From Planctomycetota bacterium (lineage in GTDB: Bacteria > Planctomycetota > J058), in NCBI GenBank assembly GCA_019636275.1, contig JAHBXY010000020.1, positions 1 to 64,000 of the forward strand: a DNA stretch of 64,000 nucleotides, written 5' to 3'. The notes beneath the pieces were generated by a model that was given only the letters and a program-made list of their open reading frames with translations, was not told the origin of the DNA and made no database searches. A program made the position numbers and the translations under genes. Below, one piece after another: positions 52,948 through 62,432 of this stretch (position 1 is its first letter; each line of letters begins with the position of its first letter).

Positions 52948-55743
52948 ATGCGCCCGGGCACCCGAGTCGCCAACCGCTACGTGATCGAGCGCAAGCTCGC
53001 CCAGGGCGGCATGAGCGCGGTGTTCGTCGCGCTGGACACGAAGTTCGACCGCGCGGTGGCGCTCAAGCTCGCCTTCCCGGAGACGACCGACTACGAGAGC
53101 TTCCGCCTGCGCTTCCGCCGCGAGGCGGTGATCGGGGCCATGCTCGGCCGGCTCTCGACCGGCTTCGTGCGCGCCCTCGACTGGGGCGAGCTCGAGGACT
53201 CGTCGCTGTACCTGGTCATGGACCTCGTCGTCGACGCGCGCGAGCTCGAGCTCGTGACCGGCCCGCGCCACGAGCGGCTCGAGCGGCTGGCGCGCGCGGC
53301 GGCGCTGGTCGAGGAGGTGCACGGCCTGGACATCGTCCACCGCGACCTCAAGCCGGCGAACTTCCTCACCTCGCCCGACGGCCAGCTCCACCTGGCGGAC
53401 TTCGGCCTGGCCAAGCTGCTCGGCGACCCCGAGGAGGAGCGCGGCCGCGACCACCGGATCGGCCACCTGACGAGCACCGGGCTGGCCCTGGGCACGCCCT
53501 ACTACATGGCGCCGGAGCAGGCGAGCGCCAAGCACGTCGACCTGCGGGCGGACGTCTACCCGCTGGGCGTCATGCTCTTCCTGGCGCTCACCAACGAGCT
53601 CCCCTACCAGGGGACGCTGCCCGAGCTCCTCTCCTCGCAGCAGCGCGTGCTGGCAGGGATCGACCCGGCGCCCACGGCGCGCGAGCGCGACGCCACCGTC
53701 CCGCCCGAGCTCGACGCGCTGTGCCGGCGCGCCATGGCGCTCGACCCGCAGAAGCGCCTGCCCTCGGTGACCGCCTTCCTGGAGAGCCTCCTGCCGCACG
53801 TGTCGCGCTCCGCCGTCGCGCGCGCCCGCCCCACACGCATGCTCACGCAGCGGCACGCCCCGCAGCCGGCGCCCCCGCGGCGGGAGCCCGAGGCCGAGCC
53901 GCTCGAGCTCCGCTCGCAGGCGTTCGACCCGGGGTCGGTCATGGCCGACGCCGCGTCGGGCCGCCGCCCTGGCGCCTCGAGCGCCCCGACGCGCCCCGCC
54001 GGCGCCGCCGCCCCGCCGGCCTCGTCGGGGCCGCCGCCGCCGCCGTCGCAGCTCAAGCCGATCGAGGGCGAGGAGCTGGCGTTCGAGCACGAGCGCGACG
54101 GCTCGATCCTCGTGTGGGTGCCGGCCGGGTCCTTCTACCCGGGCGTCGTCGAGGGCGAGGGCGACGAGGAGGGTGGCATCACGCGCCGCGCCGCGCGCGT
54201 CGAGGGCTTCTACCTGGGGCGCTACCCGATCACGTGGGCGCAGTACCTGCACTTCTGCCACGAGACCGGCCGCCCGCCGCCGAGCCCCAGCTTCGCCGTC
54301 GACGACGACCACCCCGTCCACAACGTCTCCTGGGACGACGCGCAGACCTACTGCGCCTGGGCGGGCGTGCGCCTGCCGACGGCGCTCGAGTGGGAGTTCG
54401 CCGCCCGCGGCGCCGACGGGGGGCCGTTCCCGTGGGGGCACGAGCCGCCCGACGAGGCCCGCTGCAACTGGGCGCAGCACCCGGAGTACGGGCGGCGCAC
54501 CACGACCCCGGTCGGCCTGTTCCCCGACGGGCTCTCGCCCACGGGCTGCTTCGACATGGCCGGCAACGTGCTCGAGTGGGTGCACGAGGGCGACCGCCCG
54601 ACCGACGGCGCCGGCGCCGGCCTGACGCGCGAGCTGCGCGGCGGGGCCTACAGCCTCGAGGACGGCTTCTGCGACGCGACGCGCGGGGTGTTCCTCCCCG
54701 GCGAGACGCAGGCGCCGCACGTGGGCTTCCGCGTGGCCCGGTCGGCCACCAGCGACTCGCAGCTCCTCGACCGGACCGTGGCCACGCGCAGCCACCGGCG
54801 CACGCTCGTCCACGCCGACCCGCGGGCCGTGAGCCAGGCGCAGCGGCAGGCGCTCCAGGCGCTCGAGGACGCGCTGCCGTGGTTCGCGCAGGGCGTCTCG
54901 CCGGCGCGCGGCAAGGAGATCAAGTTCACCCACGAAGAGGCCAACGTCGGCCTCTCGGTGCTCCTCACCGACCCGCTGGCCCGCTACGCGTTCCTCGAGC
55001 AGCGCGTCTCCTACCAGCCGGCGCTCATGACGGGGCGCCCGACGCCCGCCGCGAACCTGCTGCTCACGGCCAACGCGATCGCCCTCTACTCGCGCGGCCT
55101 GCGGGTCGTCATCACGCAGGACCGCCTGCGCTACCGGCGCGAGGTCCTCCTCGACCCGACGGGCGTCAAGGTCATCGACGTCGAGGTGCTGCGCCACACG
55201 ACCGACCTCCTGATCCGCGAGTGGTCGCAGGCCTTCCAGGCGCTCAAGCTGGCCCAGCAGGGTCTGCTCTGGGCCGAGGCGGCCGGCGGGTTCGTGTCGG
55301 CGGGCCGCCCCTCGGGCGACGACGACGCGGCGAGCACGGTCGAGACGCGCCTCATCGGCAGCTTCTCCACCGAGCTGCTCTCGGGCGGCAAGCTCCTCGT
55401 CGGCCGCGACGACGAGCCGGACCCGGCCGGGCGGATCGTGCTCACCTGCCACGAGGACGAGCTGTGCGCCGAGGCGCTCGTCCACGCCTGGGCCCCGCCG
55501 CTCGACGAGGTCGTGGCCGTGAAGAGCGGCGACCGCGCGCCGATGATCAACGCGCTCCTCGAGGAGCTGAACGACAAGAACGCCACGCGCCCCTACGCGC
55601 TCACCTGGGACCCCAAGCGCGGCGTCGTCGCCCGCGCCCACCTGTGCGGCGCCGGGATCATGCCCACGGCCGAGCAGATCGGGCAGTTCATCGAGCTGCT
55701 GATCGAGACGCGGCGCATGGAGACGATCGAGACGATCCGCTGA
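52948..55743 (+). CDS. Ser/Thr kinase fused to a formylglycine-generating-enzyme (SUMF1) domain
   Basis: 931 residues. Kinase domain about 10-280: KLAQGGMSAVFVALD, AVALKLAFPE, IVHRDLKPANFL (near 129), LADFGLAKLL, TPYYMAPEQ, all catalytic residues present. A Pro-rich linker (295-375) is followed by an FGE-sulfatase/SUMF1 domain (385-605): LVWVPAGSFYPG, RYPITWAQYLHFC, HPVHNVSWDDAQTYCAWAGV, RLPTALEWEFAARG, GCFDMAGNVLEWV, VGFRVAR. The last 320 residues, unassigned, end in an alpha/beta module (PYALTWDPKRGVVARAHLCG) a little like YbjN/T3S-chaperone folds. No membrane helix, so cytoplasmic. SUMF1 domains in kinases usually act as binding modules. Located between guaB and guaA. Confidence 0.85.
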   Translation: MRPGTRVANRYVIERKLAQGGMSAVFVALDTKFDRAVALKLAFPETTDYESFRLRFRREAVIGAMLGRLSTGFVRALDWGELEDSSLYLVMDLVVDARELELVTGPRHERLERLARAAALVEEVHGLDIVHRDLKPANFLTSPDGQLHLADFGLAKLLGDPEEERGRDHRIGHLTSTGLALGTPYYMAPEQASAKHVDLRADVYPLGVMLFLALTNELPYQGTLPELLSSQQRVLAGIDPAPTARERDATVPPELDALCRRAMALDPQKRLPSVTAFLESLLPHVSRSAVARARPTRMLTQRHAPQPAPPRREPEAEPLELRSQAFDPGSVMADAASGRRPGASSAPTRPAGAAAPPASSGPPPPPSQLKPIEGEELAFEHERDGSILVWVPAGSFYPGVVEGEGDEEGGITRRAARVEGFYLGRYPITWAQYLHFCHETGRPPPSPSFAVDDDHPVHNVSWDDAQTYCAWAGVRLPTALEWEFAARGADGGPFPWGHEPPDEARCNWAQHPEYGRRTTTPVGLFPDGLSPTGCFDMAGNVLEWVHEGDRPTDGAGAGLTRELRGGAYSLEDGFCDATRGVFLPGETQAPHVGFRVARSATSDSQLLDRTVATRSHRRTLVHADPRAVSQAQRQALQALEDALPWFAQGVSPARGKEIKFTHEEANVGLSVLLTDPLARYAFLEQRVSYQPALMTGRPTPAANLLLTANAIALYSRGLRVVITQDRLRYRREVLLDPTGVKVIDVEVLRHTTDLLIREWSQAFQALKLAQQGLLWAEAAGGFVSAGRPSGDDDAASTVETRLIGSFSTELLSGGKLLVGRDDEPDPAGRIVLTCHEDELCAEALVHAWAPPLDEVVAVKSGDRAPMINALLEELNDKNATRPYALTWDPKRGVVARAHLCGAGIMPTAEQIGQFIELLIETRRMETIETIR

Positions 55744-55767
55744 CGTGACGGCCGCGCCGACGCCGGC

Positions 55768-55773
55768 TAACCT
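55768..55773 (+). promoter_or_regulatory. -10 box (TAACCT) of the second nucleotidyltransferase gene
   Basis: TAACCT ends 7 nt before GTG 55781, identical in sequence to the box before the E1 gene at 19884. Confidence 0.4.
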
Positions 55774-55780
55774 GGAGAGC

Positions 55781-56395
55781 GTGACCGCGCACGTCCACGA
55801 GCGCTACGAGGCCGCGCTGGCCGAGGCCACGAGGTTCTTCATGGGGGAGGCCGACGTCCAGGCCGCCGCGCGCCGCCTCGCGGCGCGGCTGAGCCAGCTC
55901 GGGGTGCCGTACGTGATCTGCGGCGGCCTCGCGGTCGCGGCGCACGGCCACGCCCGCCTCACCAGCGACGTCGGCGTCCTGCTCACGCCCGACGGGCTGG
56001 CCCGCTTCAAGGAGCGCTGGCTCGGGCGCGGCTGGGTCGAGCGCTTCCCCGGGTCGAAGGGGCTGCAGGACGCCGAGCACCGGGTGAGGGTCGACGTGCT
56101 CCTCACGGGGGACTACCCGGGGGACGGCAAGCCCAAGCCCGTGGCCTTCCCCGACCCGGCCTCCGTGGCGCTCGTGCAGGAAGGCACCTCGATCATCACC
56201 CTCCCCGCCCTCCTCGAGCTGAAGCTCGCCAGCGGCATGACCGCCGCCCACCGGCTCCAGGACCTCGCCGACGTGATCGCCCTCGTGCGCTGCAACGCCC
56301 TCCCGCGCGAGTTCGGCGAGCGCCTCCACCCCTGGGTGCGGCCGAAGTTCGACGAGCTCTGGCAGGCCGCGCAGCAGGCCGACGCCGAGGCTTGA
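55781..56395 (+). CDS. Nucleotidyltransferase-fold protein (AbiEii/MNT-like), paralogue B
   Basis: 204 residues, clearly paralogous to 6088-6735: shares PGDGKPKPVAFPDP exactly and the tail LKLASGMTAAHRLQDLADVI...RCN. The core CGGLAVAAHGHARLTSDVGV has D-V-G where the paralogue has D-I-D, losing the second acidic residue, whereas the third Asp (RVRVDVLLTGD) is kept here and lost there. It may be inactive or bind rather than transfer nucleotides. GTG 55781 is preferred because the -10 box ends 7 nt upstream; GTG 55745 is possible. Lies between the kinase-FGE gene and guaA with no partner toxin or antitoxin. Confidence 0.68.
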   Translation: MTAHVHERYEAALAEATRFFMGEADVQAAARRLAARLSQLGVPYVICGGLAVAAHGHARLTSDVGVLLTPDGLARFKERWLGRGWVERFPGSKGLQDAEHRVRVDVLLTGDYPGDGKPKPVAFPDPASVALVQEGTSIITLPALLELKLASGMTAAHRLQDLADVIALVRCNALPREFGERLHPWVRPKFDELWQAAQQADAEA

Positions 56396-56486
56396 CCGGT
56401 CCGCCACGCGGACCGGGTCGCGTCGGCGGCACGGGGTATCCTGGCGGCCTTCCCCGCAGAGGATCGCCCCCAGAGGATCGTCGCCG

Positions 56487-58037
56487 ATGACCGCCCACGA
56501 GAAGGTCCTGATCTTCGACCTCGGCTCGCAGTACACCCAGCTCATCGCCCGGCGCATCCGCGAGCTGAAGGTCTTCTGCGAGATCGTCCGCCACGACCTG
56601 CCCGCCGCCGAGGTGGCCCGCCAGGCGCCGAAGGGGATCGTCCTCTCGGGCGGCCCGGCGTCGGTCTACGAGCACCAGTCGCCGCGCGTCGACCCGGCGA
56701 TCTTCGAGCTCGGCATCCCGGTGCTCGGGATCTGCTACGGCCTGCAGCTCATGGCCGAGGCGACCGGGGGCAAGGTCGGCGCGGCGCAGGCGCGCGAGTA
56801 CGGCCACACCCGCGTGACCGTCGACCCGGAGAGCCCGCTCTTCCGCGGCCTGCCGCGCGAGACGGTGGTGTGGAACTCGCACGGCGACCTGGTCACCGGC
56901 CTCGACGCCGCGCACTTCCGCTCGATCGCGACCACGGGCTCGACCCCGTTCGCCGCGGTCGCCCACGCCAGCCGCCCGCTCTACGGCGTGCAGTTCCACC
57001 CCGAGGTCGTGCACAGCAAGCACGGCCGCGAGGTGCTCGCCAACTTCGTGCGCGGCATCGCCGGCTGCGCCGGCGACTGGACCATGGGCTCGTTCGTCGA
57101 CGAGGCCGTGGCCACCGTGCGCGCGCAGGTGGGCGAGCGCGGCCGCGTCGTGTGCGGCCTCTCGGGCGGCGTCGACTCGGCGGTCGTGGCCCTGCTCCTC
57201 GACCGGGCCCTCGGCGAGCGGCTCACGTGCATCTTCGTCGACAACGGCCTCCTGCGCCTCGGCGAGGCCGAGGAGGTCGAGGCGGCCTTCCGCCCGCGCC
57301 TGGGCGACCGCCTGCGCGTGGTCCACGCGGGCGAGCGCTTCCTCGGCCAGCTCGCGGGCGTCGTCGACCCCGAGGTGAAGCGCAAGCGCATCGGCCACGA
57401 GTTCGTGGCCGTGTTCAAGGACGCCGCGCTCGACATCCCCGACGCGCACTTCCTGGCCCAGGGGACGCTCTACCCCGACGTGATCGAGAGCCGCTCCGCC
57501 TTCGGCGGGCCGTCGGCGACGATCAAGACGCACCACAACGTGGGCGGCCTGCCGGCCGAGCTGGGCTTCGAGCTCATCGAGCCCCTGCGCCAGCTCTTCA
57601 AGGACGAGGTGCGCCGCCTGGGCAAGGAGCTCGAGCTCGAGCAGCACCTGATCGACCGCCAGCCCTTCCCCGGCCCGGGGCTCGCCGTGCGCGTCCTGGG
57701 CGAGGTCACGCCGGCGCGCCTCGACCTCGTGCGCCAGGCCGACGCGATCGTGCGCGAGGAGCTGAAGAGGGACCCGATCCACCCCACGATCTGGCAGGCC
57801 TTCGCCGTGCTGCTGCCCGTGCAGTCGGTCGGCGTCATGGGCGACGCGCGCACCTACGAGGCGACCTGCGTCGTGCGCGTCGTCGAGAGCCAGGACGGCA
57901 TGACGGCCGACTGGGTGCGCGTCCCCCACGAGGTCCTGGCGACGATCTCCAGCCGCATCACGAACGAGGTGCGCGGGATCAACCGCGTCGTCTACGACGT
58001 GACGAGCAAGCCGCCCGGCACGATCGAGTGGGAGTGA
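56487..58037 (+). CDS. guaA: GMP synthase (glutamine-hydrolysing)
   Basis: 516 residues. Converts XMP to GMP with glutamine and ATP. The N-terminal class I amidotransferase has GICYGLQLMA (C83) and GVQFHPEVVH (catalytic His and Glu); the ATP pyrophosphatase loop is VCGLSGGVDSAVVALLL near 228, and the C-terminal dimerisation domain includes RQPFPGPGLAVRVLGE and KPPGTIEWE at the end. Normal length and complete motifs. It lies with guaB in the same region and the PLP enzyme follows 7 nt later. Confidence 0.95.
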   Translation: MTAHEKVLIFDLGSQYTQLIARRIRELKVFCEIVRHDLPAAEVARQAPKGIVLSGGPASVYEHQSPRVDPAIFELGIPVLGICYGLQLMAEATGGKVGAAQAREYGHTRVTVDPESPLFRGLPRETVVWNSHGDLVTGLDAAHFRSIATTGSTPFAAVAHASRPLYGVQFHPEVVHSKHGREVLANFVRGIAGCAGDWTMGSFVDEAVATVRAQVGERGRVVCGLSGGVDSAVVALLLDRALGERLTCIFVDNGLLRLGEAEEVEAAFRPRLGDRLRVVHAGERFLGQLAGVVDPEVKRKRIGHEFVAVFKDAALDIPDAHFLAQGTLYPDVIESRSAFGGPSATIKTHHNVGGLPAELGFELIEPLRQLFKDEVRRLGKELELEQHLIDRQPFPGPGLAVRVLGEVTPARLDLVRQADAIVREELKRDPIHPTIWQAFAVLLPVQSVGVMGDARTYEATCVVRVVESQDGMTADWVRVPHEVLATISSRITNEVRGINRVVYDVTSKPPGTIEWE

Positions 58038-58044
58038 CCACGGC

Positions 58045-59316
58045 ATGACCGCGCCCCGCAAGCCCGAGGGCTACCTCGACGGCCGCCCCCTGCGGCCCGA
58101 GAGCCTGATGATGAGCTACGGCTACTCGCCCGCGCTCTCGGAGGGCGCGATCAAGTGCCCGATCTTCCAGACCTCGACCTTCGTCTTCCCCAGCGCCGCC
58201 GCCGGCAAGGCCTTCTTCGAGGTGGCCTACGGGCTGCGCCCGCCGCGCGAGGGGGAGAAGGAGGCGCTGGCCTACAGCCGCCTCAACAACCCCGACCTCG
58301 AGGTGCTCGAGGACCGGCTCAAGCTCTGGGACGAGGCCGAGGCCTGCGCGCTGTTCGAGAGCGGCATGGCGGCGATCACGACCACGCTCCTGGCGCTGCT
58401 CTCGCCGGGCGACCTCCTGCTCCACAGCGAGCCGCTCTACGGCGGCACCGACCACTTCGTGCACCACGTCCTGCCGCGCTTCGGCATCCACGCCGTCGGC
58501 TTCCACCACGACGCCACGGCGGCCGACCTCGAGCGCCTGCTCGAGGGGGCGCCCGGCAAGCTGGCGATGGTCTACGTGGAGACGCCGGCCAACCCGACCA
58601 ACGCCCTGTTCGACATCGCGCTCTGCGCCGAGGTCGCCCGCCGCCACCGGACGCCCGACCGCCGCGTGCCGGTGATCGTCGACAACACCTTCCTCGGCCC
58701 GCTCTGGCAGCACCCGCTCGCGCACGGCGCCGACGCGGTCGTCTACTCGGCGACGAAGTACATCGGCGGCCACAGCGACCTGATCGCCGGCGCGGTCCTC
58801 GGCTCGAAGGAGCTCATGGCCCCCGTGAGGGCCATGCGCACGTTCATGGGCACCATGGCCGGGCCCTGGACGAGCTGGCTGCTCCTGCGCAGCCTCGAGA
58901 CGCTCAAGCTGCGCATGACCTGCCAGATGAAGAACGCCCGCTACGTGGCCGACTTCCTGGCCGACCATCCGGCCGTCGAGCGCGTCTACTACCCCGGGCA
59001 CCTGAGCGAGGGGACCGCGCAGCACGCGCTCTACCGCCGGCAGTGCCTGGCGCCGGGCGCCATGATCTCGTTCGACGTCGTGGGCGGCGAGGCCGAGGCC
59101 TTCCGCGTCCTCGATGCGCTGAAGCTGATCAAGCTGGCCGTGAGCCTCGGCGGCACCGAGTCGCTCGCCGAGCACCCCTACACGATGACCCACGCCGACG
59201 TCCCGCCCGAGAAGAAGCGGCGCCTCGGGCTCACCGAGCAGCTCATCCGGCTCTCGGTCGGCGTCGAGCACCCGGAGGACCTGATCGCGGACCTGGGCCA
59301 GGCCCTCAAGGTGTGA
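58045..59316 (+). CDS. Cys/Met metabolism PLP-dependent enzyme (cystathionine synthase/lyase family)
   Basis: 423 residues. PLP Lys is K238 in VVYSATKYIGGHSDLIAG; other conserved features are YSRLNNPDLEVLEDRL, ESGMAAITTTLLAL, PLYGGTDHFVHHVLP, VYVETPANPTNALFD, IVDNTFLGPLWQHPL and VSLGGTESLAEHPYTMTH. The family includes cystathionine gamma-synthase, beta-lyase, methionine gamma-lyase and O-acetylhomoserine sulfhydrylase; these cannot be distinguished here. It starts 7 nt after guaA. The stop codon TGA is also the first three bases of a dispersed hairpin repeat copy. Confidence 0.9.
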   Translation: MTAPRKPEGYLDGRPLRPESLMMSYGYSPALSEGAIKCPIFQTSTFVFPSAAAGKAFFEVAYGLRPPREGEKEALAYSRLNNPDLEVLEDRLKLWDEAEACALFESGMAAITTTLLALLSPGDLLLHSEPLYGGTDHFVHHVLPRFGIHAVGFHHDATAADLERLLEGAPGKLAMVYVETPANPTNALFDIALCAEVARRHRTPDRRVPVIVDNTFLGPLWQHPLAHGADAVVYSATKYIGGHSDLIAGAVLGSKELMAPVRAMRTFMGTMAGPWTSWLLLRSLETLKLRMTCQMKNARYVADFLADHPAVERVYYPGHLSEGTAQHALYRRQCLAPGAMISFDVVGGEAEAFRVLDALKLIKLAVSLGGTESLAEHPYTMTHADVPPEKKRRLGLTEQLIRLSVGVEHPEDLIADLGQALKV

Positions 59317-59380
59317 TCGACGGCTGCGGCCGCGGATGCCGGCCGATGCGGCGCGCGCGCGGGTCGTAGGATCCGGCTCG
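59314..59380 (+). repeat. Dispersed GC-rich hairpin repeat, truncated copy
   Basis: Begins TGATCGACGGCTGCGG exactly at the stop codon of the PLP enzyme and matches the left half of the element at 5827 through the GGATCCGGC centre, then diverges. The right arm of the stem is missing. Confidence 0.75.
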
Positions 59381-59446
59381 ATCCCAACTCGAGCCTTCCA
59401 CCTTCCGGTCCCGAGCCCCTCGCGCGAGCGCGCCGCGAACGTCACC

Positions 59447-59593
59447 ATGGGCGCCGTGACACGCCTCGCCCTGGCTTTGGCCCTCATCGCCCTGACCCCC
59501 GGCCTCACCAGCGGGCAGGACGGCGTCGTGCTCCGCGACGATGGGAGCGCCGAGGTCGACCGCATGCTCGCCAGCGTGCGCTGGAGCCGCTGA
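59447..59593 (+). CDS. Short exported peptide upstream of the kinase
   Basis: 48 residues. The first half is signal-like (AVTRLALALALIALTPGLTS) and the rest short and charged (DGVVLRDDGSAEVDRMLASV). It ends 2 nt before the GTG of the next kinase. It could be a small secreted partner or a leader peptide for coupling. Not a recognised family. Confidence 0.4.
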   Translation: MGAVTRLALALALIALTPGLTSGQDGVVLRDDGSAEVDRMLASVRWSR

Positions 59594-59595
59594 GG

Positions 59596-61736
59596 GTGCG
59601 CGCGCGGGTCGGCCCCTACGAGCTGCTCGACCTCCTCGGCCAGGGGGGCATGGGCACCGTCCACCGCGCCCGGCACGTCGAGCTCGGCGCCGTGCGCGCC
59701 CTCAAGCTCCTGCGCCCGCGCGCCGGCGCCGACCGGGCGCAGGCGGCGGCCCGCTTCGCGCGCGAGGTGCGGGCGCTGGCGAGCGTCCGGCATCCGAACG
59801 TCGTCCGGCTGCACGAGGCGGGCGTGCGGCCGGAGGACGGGGCGCCGTGGTTCGCCATGGACCTCGTCGAGGGCGAGCCGCTCGACCGGGTGCTCGCCCG
59901 CGGCCCCCTGCCGCTCGACCGCGCGCTCGAGCTGGTGATCGGCGTGTGCCGTGGCGTCGAGGCCCTCCACGCGGCCGGCGTGGTCCACCGCGACCTCAAG
60001 CCGCAGAACGTGATCGTGGCCGCGGACGGCCGGCCCGTCGTGATCGACCTCGGCCTGGCGCTCGACCCCGACGAGGCCGAGCGGCTCACGCGCACCGGCG
60101 CCCTGGTGGGCACGCCGCACTACATGGCGCCGGAGCAGCTCAGCGGCCGCGGCGTGTCGCCCCGCACCGACGTGCACGCGCTCGGGCTCCTCCTCTACGA
60201 GGTCGTCACGGGCGAGCCGGCCCTGGGCGCCGACAGCAGCTCCGTCCAGCAGGTGATCGGCGCGGTCCTCGGGCGCGCGCGCCCGACCCCGTCGACGCGC
60301 GACCCGACGCTGCCCGACGACCTCGACGCGGTCTGCCGCCGCGCGGCGGCCCTCGACCCCGCGGACCGCCACGCCGACGCGGGTGGCCTCGCCGCCGCGC
60401 TCGAGGTCCTGCGCGCCCGGCCAGGGCCCCAGCCGCCACGCCCGTCGGCGCCGCCGCGCGGCCCTCTCGGCGGCGGCGGCCGGCGCCGCCCTCCTGGCGC
60501 TCGCCGGGTCCGCGCTCGCTCTGCGGGGGTCGCCCACGGAGATCCGACCGCCGCCGCGCGCGACCGCGCCGGCGCCGCCCGCCCAGGCGTCCGCCCCGTC
60601 GCCCGAGGAGGACGAGCGCGCGGCGCAGGACGCCCTCGCCGACCTGCGCCGCGCCAAGGACGAGCACCGGGTCGAGGTCGCGCGCCAGTTCCTGACCCGC
60701 TGGCCGACGCATCCCGGCGCCGCGGCCGCGCGCGAGGCGCGCCGCGCCGCGCCGCTGGCCCGCCTGCCCCACGCGGGCGCCCACGGCTGGGCGCTGGCCC
60801 GGTTCGTCGGCCCGGGCGCGCGCCGCGGTCGTCGCGCCGCCGAGCGCCCCGCCGCGCCTGTGGACGTCCGCCGACGGCGACGCCTGGGCGGACGCCGGTC
60901 CGCTGCCGGGCCTCGACGACCCGGCGCGCGCCCTGGCACGCGGCGCCCGACCGCGGCGCGCTCGTGGCGGCCCTCCGCGGCGGGCGCCTCGTCCTGCTCG
61001 AGGGCTCGTCGCGGGCGCGGCGCCGCGGGCGCTCGCCGCGCTTCCGGAGCTGGCCGCCGTGGCGCTGGCCCACGACGGGGCGGTCGCCGCCGCCGAGGCC
61101 CGGTCGCGTGACGGCCGGTTCGCCGTGCACCTGCTCGCGCCCGGCGCCCCCGCCCGGGTCGTCGGCGGGGTCCGCTCCGACGCTCGCGCGGTCGCCCTCA
61201 CGCGGGCGGGGCTCCTCCTCGCGGGCTGCGGGCGCTCCTTCCGCCCCACCGACACGGGCCGGGTCGAGAACGCGCTCGTGGCCTGGGACGCCACCTCGGG
61301 CGAGGAGCGCTGGCGGCTCGACAGCCTGTCCGAGGTGACCTGCCTGGCCCTCTCACCCGACGAGCGGACCGTCGCCGCCGGGCTGACCTCCGGTCAGCTC
61401 CTCCTCGTCTCGATCGACGGCCCCGGGGCCGGGGTCTCGGAGCTGCGGCCGGTCGGCGACGACGCCGACCTCCAGCCCACCTCCGGCGGGATCAAGGGCG
61501 TCGCCTTCTCGCCGGACGGCCAGCGGCTCTACTCGACCGCCTGGCGGACGAAGGTGAGCGCGGCGGACGGCAGCGAACTGCGCGTCTGGTCGGTCGCCGA
61601 CCGCCGCGAGCTCCGCCCGCCGGTGGCCTGCGGCAACCCGAGCCCGTCGGGGCTGGACGTCTCGCCCGACGGCGCGCGCCTGCTCGTCGGCACGCGCGAC
61701 GGGCAGGTCGAGGTCTGGTCGCCCGAGGGCTACTGA
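59596..61736 (+). CDS. Ser/Thr protein kinase with membrane helix and WD40-like sensor, frame-broken
   Basis: Kinase domain (59596 to about 60410) is intact: LLGQGGMGTVHRARHVE, VRALKLLRPR, VVHRDLKPQNVI, VIDLGLALD (DLG in place of DFG), PHYMAPEQL. After the domain the sensible frame shifts near 60455 (membrane helix ALSAAAAGAALLALAGSALA), near 60830, near 60940 and near 61020, then runs clean to 61736 as WD40-like repeats (LVAWDATSGEERWRLDSLSE; GIKGVAFSPDGQRLYSTAWR; GLDVSPDGARLLVGTRDGQV). Four indels are needed to restore one gene of about 710 residues. Probably cytoplasmic kinase and external propeller. Assembly errors or recent decay. Confidence 0.7.
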
Positions 61737-61751
61737 CCGCGCTCACCGCTT

Positions 61752-61776
61752 GATCTGCGAGCGAAGCGAGCAGATC
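61752..61776. terminator. Hairpin between convergent genes
   Basis: GATCTGC (61752-61758) and GCAGATC (61770-61776) pair around GAGCGAAGCGA. It sits 15 nt past the kinase stop and 92 nt from the convergent ebfC stop, fitting a bidirectional terminator. Confidence 0.45.
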
Positions 61777-61868
61777 GAGCGCGCGTAGCGGCCGGAGCGA
61801 CGGCGACAGGTGCCCCCTCACTGCGGATCGGAGCATCGAGCCGCGCGCAGCGACGGCCGCTGTGAGCC

Positions 61869-62267
61869 CTACATGCCGCCGAAGAGCTTGCCCAGGTCGG
61901 GCATGCCGCCGCCGCCGCCCATGCCGCCGAGCATGCTGCCCAGCTCGCTCTGCTGGGCCTCCTCCTGCAGGGCCTTGGCCTTCTTCAGGGCCACGTTCAC
62001 GGCCGAGGCCACGAGGTCCTCGAGCATGTCCTTCTCGCCCGCGCTGAGGAGCGAGGGGTCGATCTTCACCGAGCGGACCTCGAGGCCGCCCGTGGCCACG
62101 ACCGTCACCATGCCGCCGCCGGTGGAGCCCTCGACGGTCTTGTCGCGGAGCTGCTCCTCCATGCGCTGCTTCATCTTCTCGGCCTGCTCCTGCGCCTTCT
62201 GGAGCATGCCCATCATCCCGCCGAGGTCGCCCATGCCGCCGGGGCCGCCGCCGCGCTTCTTCCCCAC
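61869..62267 (-). CDS. ebfC: YbaB/EbfC nucleoid-associated protein
   Basis: 132 residues. Core: MMGMLQKAQEQAEKMKQRME, then STGGGMVTVVATGGLEVRSV and IDPSLLSAGEKDMLEDLVAS, AVNVALKKAKALQEEAQ, the YbaB/EbfC pattern. Both ends are Gly-rich (GMGGGGGMPD near the C-terminus), longer than usual. Binds DNA and is often next to recR, which here is divergent at 62433. GGGAGG upstream fixes GTG 62267. Confidence 0.9.
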   Translation of the reverse strand: MGKKRGGGPGGMGDLGGMMGMLQKAQEQAEKMKQRMEEQLRDKTVEGSTGGGMVTVVATGGLEVRSVKIDPSLLSAGEKDMLEDLVASAVNVALKKAKALQEEAQQSELGSMLGGMGGGGGMPDLGKLFGGM

Positions 62268-62398
62268 GCCAACCTCCCGACCCGGACTCTTCCTCGGGTC
62301 CCCATCGAGCCTATCATGGAGTGGGTCGCGGGCCGTCTCGCCCGCGACACGCGGCACGCCGGCGAGGGAGGGCGCTGGGCGGGCCGGGCTCGACGCGC

Positions 62399-62404
62399 TA
62401 GACT
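62399..62404 (+). promoter_or_regulatory. -10 box (TAGACT) of recR
   Basis: TAGACT 28 nt upstream of GTG 62433, leaving a short leader with ACGGAGG 5 nt before the start. Unlike the other -10 boxes here it permits a Shine-Dalgarno site. Confidence 0.4.
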
Positions 62405-62432
62405 GCGCGTCGTCCGCGGCACGGAGGCCTGG

